Source: a virus
Length of the DNA stretch: 64,000 bases
IMG/VR virus record: IMGVR_UViG_3300046694_000296
Location: 62,001 to 126,000 of that record
Direction: 5' to 3' (one strand)
Shown here: positions 55,301 through 63,797 of the stretch, one piece after another
How positions within the stretch are numbered: the first letter of the stretch is position 1
Layout: every line of letters begins with the position of its first letter
Program-made: the position numbers and the translations under genes
The notes under the pieces: generated by a model
Seen by the model: only the letters and a program-made list of their open reading frames with translations
What the model was told of the DNA's origin: nothing
Database searches by the model: none

Positions 55301-56803
55301 GACGTCTCCACACCTGACTCCGACGAGAGCAACGGGCGCGGCGCGATCAAGTTCCTCGAGAAGCTCGGCACTAAGTCGACCGAGGCGGCCAAGAAGATTG
55401 CGCCGGTTGTCGAATACATGAAGTCGGTCCAACTCCAGGCCGATCAAGTCGACATGGTGAAGTTCACGCGCGAGATCGTGAAGACCGATCAGGACACGCA
55501 AGCGCAATTGATCGAGAACACGCGCGACCGCATCACCGCGCAGATCGCGCTGGATAACGATCGGTGGGAGAAGGCAGCCAAGGCGCGGCTTGAGAGGGCG
55601 AAGGCTGACGGCGGCGACATTTCGAACGAAGAGGCCATGATTGACGCGGCGCGCGTCACCCGCGCGGCCGAGCAGGCGAAGCGCCTTCGCACGCCGATGG
55701 AGCAGCTGGCGATCGACTGGCAGGACACGACCGACCAGATGGCGAAGAAGTCGACGGAGTGGTCCAACTCGACCATCGACGCCTTCGTGAACGTCGCCAA
55801 GACCGGCAAGCTCAACTTCGGCAGTCTGTTCGAGTCGATCGCCACGGACATGCTCAAGATCAGCCTCCAGAAGTCGATGGGCGGCGGCCTGCAGCAGCTC
55901 TACGACGGCATCGGCCAGAAGTTCACGAACATCATCGGCAGCAACAGCAAGGCGTCGGGTGGCGAAGCGGCCACTGGCGCCGCTACGGGCTCGATGGGCA
56001 GCGGGATCATGAGCTTCCTGCAGCACCCGATTGATGGCGTCACCTCGCTCTTCAACAAGCTCACGGGTTCGGGCGACACGCTCAACTCGAAGATGGTCGA
56101 GCAGGCGCGTCAGGCCGTCATCGGCGTGAGCGCCGACACGACCACCGCGAACAGCGTCATCACGCTCGGCAACGCTGCGCTCTACGCCGCGCAAGCGCTC
56201 GCGTCGATGGGTGGCGGCGGTGGCGGCGGCATTGGCGGCGCGCTTGCAAGCATCGCGGGGGCTGCTGCATCGGCTTACTTTGGCGGGGCCGGGGCGACGG
56301 CCACGAGCACGGCGCTCGCGGGCACCCAGTCTTTCGGCAGCGGGCTGTCCGGCGAGACGAACATGAGCACGCTGATGGGCGTGCAGGGCGGCACCAACAC
56401 GCTCGGCAACTACACGTATCAGGGCGGCGCGATGTCGAACCAATACAAGTTCGCCGACGGCGGGATCATGACCGAGATGGGACCGCTCGCGCTGCGCAAA
56501 TATGCCAACGGCGGCATCGCCAACTCCCCGCAGGTTGCGGTCTACGGCGAAGGCAGCATGAACGAGGCGTTCGTGCCGCTGCCCGATGGCCGCAGCATCC
56601 CCGTGACGATCACCGGCGGTCAACAGGGCGGCGGCACGGCCCCGGCGGTGACCGTGAACGTTATCAACCAGACCAGCCAGCCGGTCACCGCTCAGCAAGG
56701 GTCGCCCCGTTTCGATGGGCGCCAGATGGTTCTCGACATCGTGCTGACGGCCGCGACCACGCCTGGCTCCTTCCGTGACGGAATGAAAGGCGCACTGAAA
56801 TGA
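52313..56803 (+). CDS. Tape measure protein
   Basis: 1496 aa, the longest tail gene but one, setting tail length. The N-terminal 250 residues match tape-measure domains (SIMETAGELEKLTTVLKGLS, SLAIQQMAGKGVVSLQELRL). Helical coiled segments with regular Ala/Gln/Lys spacing fill residues 380-1000; a hydrophobic part (GGWIGLVSIAVVAGIGFW) may insert in the membrane. The C-terminus has Gly-rich stretches and FADGGIMTEMGPLALRKYAN with NEAFVPLPDGR, typical of Gram-negative siphophage tape measures. Predicted tail length about 220 nm. Confidence 0.95.
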   Translation: MASNLENVGYNLILDDSGFRVTAQSTAAQLKALEAQFASTGQGVKAIEQKINSAGVAFHQWVTTIGAVKFALMDIDSVFLTLPRSIMETAGELEKLTTVLKGLSTAADEAGRNADAALGKKFILNLEQNAPFKLAALTDTFVKFKTVGIDPTKGAMEALINQVAKYGGGSEQLKSASLAIQQMAGKGVVSLQELRLQLSQAIPNAAQAMADGMGMSMGELTKKISTGTVSSEMAIRKMLAVFTLDSLGSAAEQMKTWQGEIEKLNVRWELFKNDVAEAGMFDAAKKELEDIMGLFGTETAKNWSKDLSNSFVSMIGLFHDGREVLQEYIPQLLTISKLVLAAFATNMLSNFLTGMRNAVVGMNASWREYAANAITAQGAVAAKQLSVTEQILAADAKRMASIAQESELRQEALAREIANNQKLMLIYDAADARRDAARQAEYAKEIANNEKRLAANMAFLAQLKAEHAAYEAALVPLQFNSMKLGQANSPATAAEYVAAQKQTDAMQRNVQLTAAQIDVVTRDTAALMEKTAALKGVAAAELANAEATGRNSAMLVAHNAELATGIRAEREMVNNMTAMTRGAAMMESGLLKLKFVFNALGGWIGLVSIAVVAGIGFWQKYRQAAKDAAQAALDAANVKNIIAKGEADKDAVARQNTALTNNQAELGLVETQIQNRKNGIGDDGTTMIPRAGENDPEVKALRAKAAALRSAGEDIKRVRDQLQAQVDDKSAELASHSYANQYETETNKQLSGLTAAKSREIATLQTNFAKTTATMDKQSKEYTALANQLATDKNKVEQKISTDYIAALNKRQAELADAIVNNKFTGKGKELEAQKLAAAREQERIAQQLSNAQSGLQALAAPNEYVAGKDKKTAAAKPPTDLFAKKNADIKSQLAQATNELKMIVSGASEYDQIRVGAEAKIRAIWENGELDTKGHGKGAKNSRPAWDSAEVRGLIDDETMLKITENAKSQMESLKGKLAPLAAEYQESIKKLMAGDVSTPDSDESNGRGAIKFLEKLGTKSTEAAKKIAPVVEYMKSVQLQADQVDMVKFTREIVKTDQDTQAQLIENTRDRITAQIALDNDRWEKAAKARLERAKADGGDISNEEAMIDAARVTRAAEQAKRLRTPMEQLAIDWQDTTDQMAKKSTEWSNSTIDAFVNVAKTGKLNFGSLFESIATDMLKISLQKSMGGGLQQLYDGIGQKFTNIIGSNSKASGGEAATGAATGSMGSGIMSFLQHPIDGVTSLFNKLTGSGDTLNSKMVEQARQAVIGVSADTTTANSVITLGNAALYAAQALASMGGGGGGGIGGALASIAGAAASAYFGGAGATATSTALAGTQSFGSGLSGETNMSTLMGVQGGTNTLGNYTYQGGAMSNQYKFADGGIMTEMGPLALRKYANGGIANSPQVAVYGEGSMNEAFVPLPDGRSIPVTITGGQQGGGTAPAVTVNVINQTSQPVTAQQGSPRFDGRQMVLDIVLTAATTPGSFRDGMKGALK

Positions 56804-57171
56804 GCACGACCTACACGACCTTGCCGCACAACGACTTGCTCGATTCGAGCAAGTTCCAGCCGGAGAAAGAGAACCCGGCGATGGCCTCCAAGATGGACGG
56901 AGGCTATGTCGTCACCCGGCCGAAGCACACGCGAAAGCCCCGGCGCACGTTCGCCTGCGGCTTCACTGATTTCACCGACGCACAACGCGCGGACATCGAC
57001 GCGCATTTCGACGCGATGCACGGCGGCAGCGCGATTTTCTACTTCGTGCACCCGCTGTCGAAGGAGACGATCTACGTGCGTTACACGACCGATACCACGA
57101 TGCAGTGGAGCAACGCCGGCAAGGGCATGAACCCGCTGTGGTCCGTCACTTTCAAGTTGCAGGAGGTCTAA
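56800..57171 (+). CDS. Minor tail protein M-like (123 aa)
   Basis: Lambda gpM-type protein joining tape measure and tail tip. YVVTRPKHTRKPRRTFACGF and TDAQRADIDAHFDAMHGGSA with IFYFVHP fit the family. ATGA overlap with the tape measure gene and the following L-like gene starts immediately, as in lambda. Confidence 0.78.
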   Translation: MSTTYTTLPHNDLLDSSKFQPEKENPAMASKMDGGYVVTRPKHTRKPRRTFACGFTDFTDAQRADIDAHFDAMHGGSAIFYFVHPLSKETIYVRYTTDTTMQWSNAGKGMNPLWSVTFKLQEV

Positions 57172-57807
57172 GTGCCAAATCCCGTATCCGTTGCAAGCAT
57201 CATCGAGAAGAACAAGGTCGGCAGCGCCGTCCCTTATCTGGCCTTCCTCGACGTGGGCGTGATCGACCCGACCACGGGCGTTGTGGCCCAGACGTTCCAC
57301 TACGTGAACAACACCGAGGAGGTGGTGCGCCAGGGCATCACCTACCTGCCGATGCAGTTCTCGCTGGAGCTGAAGACCCAGGCGGGCAGCCAGCCGCAGA
57401 TCACCGTCTCGATCTTCGACTACACGCGCGCCGTCATCCAGACGATGAACGACTACGGCGGGGGCACCGACTTCCCGGTGACGATCCGCGTGTGTCAGAC
57501 CGGCGGCCTTGACGAAGCTCCCGATGTCGAGGAGCACTTCACGATCATCCAGGCGAGCGCTGATAACTACGTCGCGAACTGGACGCTGGGCGCCGAGAAC
57601 GCGCTCACCAAGCAGTTCCCGCGCCGCCAGCAGCGCCGCGACTTTTGCCAGTGGGTCTACCGCGACGGCCGCACCTGCCGCTACAACGGCGCGATGCCCG
57701 CGTGCGACCGCACGCTCGCGGGTCCGATGGGCTGCAAGGCTCACAATAACGTCATCAACTTCGGCGGGATGCCGAACTTGGTATCCAGCAACCTCTACGT
57801 CGCGTAA
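57172..57807 (+). CDS. Minor tail protein L-like with iron-sulphur cysteines
   Basis: Lambda gpL-type tail tip protein. The N-terminal domain is beta-rich (DUF1833-like: GITYLPMQFSLELKTQAGSQ). The C-terminal part has four cysteines in the gpL arrangement: C159, C169, C178 and C188 (FCQW, TCRY, ACDR, GCKA), which in lambda ligate a 4Fe-4S cluster. GTG start directly after the M-like stop. 211 aa. Confidence 0.85.
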   Translation: MPNPVSVASIIEKNKVGSAVPYLAFLDVGVIDPTTGVVAQTFHYVNNTEEVVRQGITYLPMQFSLELKTQAGSQPQITVSIFDYTRAVIQTMNDYGGGTDFPVTIRVCQTGGLDEAPDVEEHFTIIQASADNYVANWTLGAENALTKQFPRRQQRRDFCQWVYRDGRTCRYNGAMPACDRTLAGPMGCKAHNNVINFGGMPNLVSSNLYVA

Positions 57808-57808
57808 A

Positions 57809-58201
57809 ATGAATGAGTCACCCGTTACTTATGTGGACCTGCTTGGCGCGCCGTTCCGAAAGGGCGGCCGCGGCCCTGACGAGTTCGACTGCTACGGCCT
57901 CGTCAAGTATCTGATCCATCGCGCCACCGGCCAGGTGGTGCCGGACTATGTGACGCCCGACGACACGGGCGCCACGCACGCGCTGATGATTACCTCGCGC
58001 GAGTTCTGGCGGCGGCTGCCCGGGCCGAAGGTCGGCTCAATGATCTTCTTCAAGATCGGCCGGGAGGTCTGCCATGTGGGCTACATGATAAGTAACGGGT
58101 TATTCATTCATGCGTGGGAGCCGTCCGGCGGCGTGACGGTGGAGCGGCTCTCGCAGTGGGAAAAACGGATCGACGGGTTCTATGAATACATCGAAGGCTA
58201 A
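57809..58201 (+). CDS. NlpC/P60-family tail protein (K-like peptidase)
   Basis: Small peptidase domain: FDCYGLVKYLIHRATG with catalytic C28 and EVCHVGYMI with H89, followed by LFIHAWE. Lambda gpK-type proteins combine such a domain with tail tip assembly and may open cell-wall peptides on DNA entry. It is 130 aa, with only the NlpC domain. Two operator dyads lie inside the coding sequence, at codons 3-8 and about 95-99, the only gene with such sites. It overlaps the J gene by 20 nt. Confidence 0.88.
   Translation: MNESPVTYVDLLGAPFRKGGRGPDEFDCYGLVKYLIHRATGQVVPDYVTPDDTGATHALMITSREFWRRLPGPKVGSMIFFKIGREVCHVGYMISNGLFIHAWEPSGGVTVERLSQWEKRIDGFYEYIEG
57815..57830. promoter_or_regulatory. Operator dyad inside the NlpC/P60 coding sequence (1)
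   Basis: GAGTCACCCGTTACTT, read as part of codons 3-8 (E-S-P-V-T-Y). Confidence 0.65.
58090..58105. promoter_or_regulatory. Operator dyad inside the NlpC/P60 coding sequence (2)
   Basis: AAGTAACGGGTTATTC, read as I-S-N-G-L-F codons; 260 bp downstream of the first copy. Confidence 0.6.
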
Positions 58202-61200
58202 GGTGGCACCGCAGTTCGTGAAGGTCCGACGGGTAGTCAACCCGTTCGACCCGATGCGCGACATTCGCGAAGAGCAGTGGAAGTGGCGCAAGACCTACTC
58301 GCTCGCGCGCTATCTGCCGCTCGGCGAGGCGACCGACGTGGTGGTGTCGGTCAATGGCCGCGCCATCGAACGCGAGCAGTTCGCCAAGACGCGCCTGCAG
58401 CCGAATGACTTCGTTGTGATCTGCCCGGTGCCACGCGGCGGCGGGGGCAAGGGCATCCTGCGTATCGTCGGCATGATCGTGGTCGCGATCGCCTCGGTCT
58501 ATACGGGCGGCGCAGCGGCCGCGGCCTATGGCGGCGCAACGGGTGTGGCCGCGGGCGCGACCACCGCCGGCATGATGGCCGTGCAGGTGGGCGTGTCGAT
58601 GGCCGTCACGATCGCGGGCTCCATGCTCCTGAACGCGGTCCTGCCACCGCCGCAGGCCACCCTCAACTCGAACAACGGGCTGGCGGGCAGCTCGACCTAC
58701 GGTGCCGACGGGGCGAAGAACACCAGCGCCGAGATGATCCCCACGCCCGTGCCCTACGGCACGTTCCGCATGGCAGGCAACATCATTGGCGTGCACACGG
58801 AGGCTGACGGCAATAACCAGATCCTCTACATGCTCATCAATGCCGGGGAGGGGCCGATCGCCTCGATCTCCGACATCAAGATCAACGATCGCGCCATCTC
58901 GGAATACTCCGAAGTCTCGGTGCAAACGCGCCTGGGCGATCCGCTGCAAACGCCGATCGACTGGTTCAGCGCCGTCATCACGCCCAATCAGAAGAACGTG
59001 AAGCTGCCCGCTGATGGCAGCTATCTCAACTTTGTCACCGAAGGCAATGTCGAAGCCGTGCGGCTCGACTTCAACTTCCCGCAGGGGCTTTACTCGGTCG
59101 ATACGAGCACCGGCAACATCATCGAAAACTCGGTGGCGATCGACGCCGAATATCGACTTGCAGGTTCCGGCGGGGCCTGGACGCCGTTCTCGTCTTCACC
59201 GGCGCGCTATGTGACTGCACGCGTATGCCCGATTACGAAGATCGGCGTGGGCAACATGCCGACCCACTGGCTCAGGGAAGTCGGCTATACGTGGGACGGC
59301 ACACAAGTCATCACGGACCTGAATATCACGACTGACAACGGCGAGGTGCTTGATGTCGTGCGCCAGGCCGCGCTCGCGAAATACGGCAGCTACATCGGCA
59401 AGCAGGTCGACGATTGGCCGGTGAAAGAGGCGGGCAACGTCTCAGTGGGCGTCAACGTGCCCGCAGGCACCGCCGCGCTCGTCGTCACCGAGAAGCTGCG
59501 CGCCACCGCCCGGCGCACCTATACGTCGCCGCAATTGCTGCCGGGCAAGTATGAAGTCCGGGTGCGCCGCCACAACCAATACATCGATTACTCGGTCAAC
59601 ACCACGCTTGGCAACAAGGTCAAAACCAACACGGACAACACGTCGGCCTCCGACTGCTACCTCGGCGACCTGAACGAAATCGTCTATCAGGGTGTGGGGT
59701 ATAACCACACGGCGCTGCTCGCGCTGCGCGTGAAGATGGACGACCAGATTTCGGGCGTGCCGACTGTGACGTTCTTGAACGGCGGGCGTGTCATCGACAC
59801 CTTCAGCCGCGCAAACGGCGTCATCATGCAAAACAGCGAGGCGAGCAACAACCCCGCCTGGGTGCTGTGGGATGCGCTCACGCACTGGCGCTATGGCGGC
59901 GGCATCGACGCGAGCCGGCTCGACCGATCGGCGTTCTTTGAGCTTGCCGAATACTGCGCCGCCAATAACCTGACCTACGACGGCGTGTTCGATACGAACA
60001 TGAACGTGTGGGATGCGTGCAACTACATCGGGCGCTGTGGGCACGCGCAGCTCGTGCCTGTGGGCACGCGCTATTCGCTGGTGATCGAGCGCCCGTCGGA
60101 CCCGGTGATGCTCTTCGGCATGGGCAACATCGTCGAGGGTTCGTTCAAACAGAGCTGGATGGCGCGCACCGACCGCGCCACCGAAATCGACGTTACGTTC
60201 GCGGACAAGACCGACGACTACAAGAGTAAGACCGTCAAGGTGGCTGATGCGTCGGCCGCGCTCGAGGGCCGCCCGCAGAACGCCGCGCAGATCACCGCCT
60301 ACGGTGTGGTCGATATCCAGCGCGCGTATCGGGAAGGCGCGCTCCAGCTCAACATCAACCGGTATCTCACGCAGACGTGCGAATGGCAGTCGCCGATCGA
60401 GTCGATCGCATGCACGGCGGGCGACGTCGTGCTCGTGCAGCACGATCAGCCGGCATGGGCCGAGTCGGGGCGTCTCGCGCCGGGTAGCACCCAGACGGTC
60501 ATCAAGCTGGACAAGACCGTCACGATGGAGGTTGGCAAGACCTACAAGCTGCTGGTGCTCGCCAACAGCGCCGTGCGCGGCACGGGCCAGGTGACGAGCA
60601 TCAATGACCAGTTCATCGGCGTAGCAGGCACACCGACGAACTATCGTGTGCGGCGCATTCGCAATGTGGCCGGCGCGGAAGCGGGCATCACGGCAGCTGT
60701 GTCCGATGGCGTCTATGTGGATTCCGCAGCCGGGTTTGCTGTTGGGCAGACGGTCACGTTCTACGACACGGACGTGATTGAGGACCACGACGTCGTGTTG
60801 CATGCAGGCGACACCGATACGGTGACGATCACCGCGCCGATGTCGTTCGTGCCGGACCCGTTCGTGAACTATATGTTCGGCGAAACGCAGAAGGTCAGGA
60901 AGCCCTTCCGCATCACCCAGATCACGCTCGGCTCGACCGATATGACGCGCGCCATCTCGGCGCTCGAATATCGCAGCGAGGTCTATGACCTGTCCAGCTA
61001 CGGCGATGTCGCCTCGACGCTCACCCCGCCGATGCTCGACCCGTCGCAGGCCGCCATCGGCACGGTGCAGAACTTGACCGCCTACGAGGAAACCTACGTT
61101 CAGGGCGCGCAGATCCTCTCGCAAGTGCGCGCGGCGTGGGCACAGCCGGTCGCTGGCAACTACGCGGGCGCGGACGTCTTTCTGCAAAAGAATGGCGGCG

Positions 61201-63797
61201 CGTTCGCGAAGGTGGGCACGGTCAAGGCCGACACGAGCTTCGTCGTGCCGGGCGTCGCCAAGGGCGACCAGTTGACCATCAAGGTGCAGGCATACGACGT
61301 CTGGGGCAAGTTCAGCTCCTACGACCAGGCGCCGATGGTGAGCTACACGGTCGTCGGCAATGTGTCGAACATCTCCAGCGCGATCGTCTCGGGCGCCGAC
61401 TACCTCTGGGCGGGACGCGACTGCAAGCTCTACTGGAACTACAACTCGGTCACGGCCAGCTTCGAATTCGGCAGCGAGCCTGACGGCGCCGACTCGGGCA
61501 CGCGCGACCCGCACTTCCAGGACTACGAGATCCGCGTCTACGACACGGCGACTTACGGCACGAAGAACCAGAAGGTGCTGCGCACCGAGCACACGACCGA
61601 CAACTCCTACATCTACACGTTCGAGAAGAACTTCGTCGACGGATTGCACCGCAAGGTCACGTTCGAAATCGCCGTGCGCGACGTTTTCGGCCATGTGGGC
61701 AAGCCCGCCGTGCTCGACGCGTATAACCCGCCGCCTACAGTCACGAGCGCAGCCACGAATGCCAACTTCGAGGCGATCACCGTCCAGTTCACGCACAGCG
61801 ACGACCCCGACTACGCCGGCGCGCAGATCAAGCTGCGCTGGGCGGGCGACCTTGACAGCGCCGAAGTGCCGGTGGCCTACGACGGCCCCGACACGACCGT
61901 GCTGCTCTCGGGCCTGATGTTCAACTCGGACTACTACATCACGATCGTTCCGTATGACGCCTTCGGCCTCGACGAGACGATCCCGAGCAACGAGATCCAC
62001 GTCCACACGCCGTTCCTCGACGTCGAGGCGATCGCCGAGGGCGTGCTCAAAGACAGCCAGCTGATCCCGGCGCTGAAAACGCGTATCGATCTGGTGGATG
62101 CGCCTGAGTCGATCATCGGCTCGGTGAATCAGCGCTTGGCCGACGCGAAGACGAAGCTCTCGGGCGACCTGACGGCCGCAATCGCCAACGAGCAGACGCT
62201 CCGACAGGGCGCGGACAACAGCATGGCCGCGCAGATCACGACGCTTGTGTCAGCGAGCAACGCGAACACGGCGGCGATCACCTCCGAGCAGACCGCGCGC
62301 ACGACCGCTGATACGGCGCTCTCCACGCGCATCGACACGATTGCGGCCAACACGGGGAACAACACGGCCGCAGTGCAGGCGGAAGCTACCGCGCGCACGA
62401 ACGCCGACACGGCGCTCGCCACGCAGATCAACACGGTGGCCGCGGCCTACGGCGTCGATGCGTCGAACCTGTGTGCAAACCCGGTGGCCGCCGGCGGCTC
62501 GAACGCGGGCTGGAGCAACAACACGGCAGTGGGCGGCACGACGCTCGACGTCCCGCTGCAGGCGCCCGCGGCCTACGTGTTCAAGCAGAACGTTCGGGAC
62601 AACCGCTACACCACGCGCACGGTGCCGGTGACCGGCGGACAGACGCACTATCTGGAGATGCGCGCAGCGACGCCGGTCGCCGCCGTGCCGATCTATCTCG
62701 GGCTGCACCTTACCGGCCCGGGCAAGACTGACTTCTACGCCTGGGCGGGCTCGCTCACGGCAACGAGCGCATGGACGCGCGTGGCGGGCACGGTCACGAT
62801 CCCCGACGGTTACACGACCGCCGAGCTCTACGTGCTGATTGATTTCGCCGCAGGCTCGGCCAACGACAAGAACCGCTGGTATTACACCGACGTCGAATGG
62901 CGCGCCGCCTCGCTCGTGCAGCCGGCAATGGCCGCCATCAGCACCGAGCAAACCGCGCGGGCCTCCGCCGACAGCGCGCTCTCGACCCGTATCGACAGCG
63001 TGAATGCGTCGCTTGGCACGACCAACGCGAACGTGCAGACCGAGATCAACGCCCGCGTGGCGGGGGACAGCGCGAACGCGAGCTCCATCACGCAGATCAA
63101 CTCGACGCTCGGCAGCCATACGGCCTCGATTAGCACCCAGCAAAGCTCGATCAACGGACTGAACGCGCAATACACGGTCAAGATCGACAACAACGGCTGG
63201 GTGAGCGGCTTCGGTCTTGCGTCGTATCCGATCAACGGCGGCTTCGTGAGCGAGTTCGCGGTGCACGCGCAGAAGTTCTCGGTGTGGATTCCCGGCTACC
63301 CGGGCGTTCAGCCGTTCACGATCGGCGTGGTCAACGGCCAGCCCCGCGTCATCATCAGCAGCGCGCTGATCGGCGACGCGTCGATCAACCGCGCGATGAT
63401 CGGCTACGCGCAGGTCAACGAGGAACACGTCGGCTACGCGGCGATCAAGACCGCGCATATCGGCGAAGCGCAGATTGACACCCTGCGCATCGGCGCGAAT
63501 GCAGTCACGACGATGGTGGCCTTCGCCGGCACTGGCAACTGGACGTATCAGTCGAGCGGCGGTCAAGTGGTGGTCATGATCTCGGCCATTTGCGGCACGA
63601 CCGGCGCCGGGCAGACTCCGATTTCAGGCGCGGCTACGGTGACCGTGGGCGGCATTTCGGCAGGCGTGCAAGCGGTCTATACCACGCGCTGCGCTTCCTT
63701 CACTCAGGCTACGCTGGGTGCCGGCGCGTTCGGAGTGAGCGTCACCGCATCCGGCGCCAGCGCTGTCTTTGTAGTCATTCTTGAGGCAAAACGATGA
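58182..63797 (+). CDS. Tail tip/host-specificity protein J-like, with I-like N-terminus
   Basis: 1871 aa, the largest protein seen, replacing separate I and J of lambda. Residues about 60-155 include the Gly/Ala-rich hydrophobic region (IVGMIVVAIASVYTGGAAAA) of tail assembly protein I. Residues 160-1350 hold the J-type core, with NAVLPPPQATLNSNNGLAGS and several fibronectin-like beta domains. Residues about 1360-1690 have heptad coiled-coil runs (TARTTADTALSTRIDTIAAN), and the end has the DUF1983-like ALIGDASINRAMIGYAQ segment. It would trimerise at the tail tip and bind the receptor. Confidence 0.88.
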   Translation: MNTSKAKVAPQFVKVRRVVNPFDPMRDIREEQWKWRKTYSLARYLPLGEATDVVVSVNGRAIEREQFAKTRLQPNDFVVICPVPRGGGGKGILRIVGMIVVAIASVYTGGAAAAAYGGATGVAAGATTAGMMAVQVGVSMAVTIAGSMLLNAVLPPPQATLNSNNGLAGSSTYGADGAKNTSAEMIPTPVPYGTFRMAGNIIGVHTEADGNNQILYMLINAGEGPIASISDIKINDRAISEYSEVSVQTRLGDPLQTPIDWFSAVITPNQKNVKLPADGSYLNFVTEGNVEAVRLDFNFPQGLYSVDTSTGNIIENSVAIDAEYRLAGSGGAWTPFSSSPARYVTARVCPITKIGVGNMPTHWLREVGYTWDGTQVITDLNITTDNGEVLDVVRQAALAKYGSYIGKQVDDWPVKEAGNVSVGVNVPAGTAALVVTEKLRATARRTYTSPQLLPGKYEVRVRRHNQYIDYSVNTTLGNKVKTNTDNTSASDCYLGDLNEIVYQGVGYNHTALLALRVKMDDQISGVPTVTFLNGGRVIDTFSRANGVIMQNSEASNNPAWVLWDALTHWRYGGGIDASRLDRSAFFELAEYCAANNLTYDGVFDTNMNVWDACNYIGRCGHAQLVPVGTRYSLVIERPSDPVMLFGMGNIVEGSFKQSWMARTDRATEIDVTFADKTDDYKSKTVKVADASAALEGRPQNAAQITAYGVVDIQRAYREGALQLNINRYLTQTCEWQSPIESIACTAGDVVLVQHDQPAWAESGRLAPGSTQTVIKLDKTVTMEVGKTYKLLVLANSAVRGTGQVTSINDQFIGVAGTPTNYRVRRIRNVAGAEAGITAAVSDGVYVDSAAGFAVGQTVTFYDTDVIEDHDVVLHAGDTDTVTITAPMSFVPDPFVNYMFGETQKVRKPFRITQITLGSTDMTRAISALEYRSEVYDLSSYGDVASTLTPPMLDPSQAAIGTVQNLTAYEETYVQGAQILSQVRAAWAQPVAGNYAGADVFLQKNGGAFAKVGTVKADTSFVVPGVAKGDQLTIKVQAYDVWGKFSSYDQAPMVSYTVVGNVSNISSAIVSGADYLWAGRDCKLYWNYNSVTASFEFGSEPDGADSGTRDPHFQDYEIRVYDTATYGTKNQKVLRTEHTTDNSYIYTFEKNFVDGLHRKVTFEIAVRDVFGHVGKPAVLDAYNPPPTVTSAATNANFEAITVQFTHSDDPDYAGAQIKLRWAGDLDSAEVPVAYDGPDTTVLLSGLMFNSDYYITIVPYDAFGLDETIPSNEIHVHTPFLDVEAIAEGVLKDSQLIPALKTRIDLVDAPESIIGSVNQRLADAKTKLSGDLTAAIANEQTLRQGADNSMAAQITTLVSASNANTAAITSEQTARTTADTALSTRIDTIAANTGNNTAAVQAEATARTNADTALATQINTVAAAYGVDASNLCANPVAAGGSNAGWSNNTAVGGTTLDVPLQAPAAYVFKQNVRDNRYTTRTVPVTGGQTHYLEMRAATPVAAVPIYLGLHLTGPGKTDFYAWAGSLTATSAWTRVAGTVTIPDGYTTAELYVLIDFAAGSANDKNRWYYTDVEWRAASLVQPAMAAISTEQTARASADSALSTRIDSVNASLGTTNANVQTEINARVAGDSANASSITQINSTLGSHTASISTQQSSINGLNAQYTVKIDNNGWVSGFGLASYPINGGFVSEFAVHAQKFSVWIPGYPGVQPFTIGVVNGQPRVIISSALIGDASINRAMIGYAQVNEEHVGYAAIKTAHIGEAQIDTLRIGANAVTTMVAFAGTGNWTYQSSGGQVVVMISAICGTTGAGQTPISGAATVTVGGISAGVQAVYTTRCASFTQATLGAGAFGVSVTASGASAVFVVILEAKR

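Noticed and set aside
52187-56698. 1503-codon open frame on the minus strand
   Set aside because: Antisense shadow of the tape measure gene caused by high GC third positions; no ribosome site, composition of His/Arg/Leu typical of shadow frames.
59442-62006. 854-codon minus-strand open frame
   Set aside because: Antisense shadow of the J gene with no family features.
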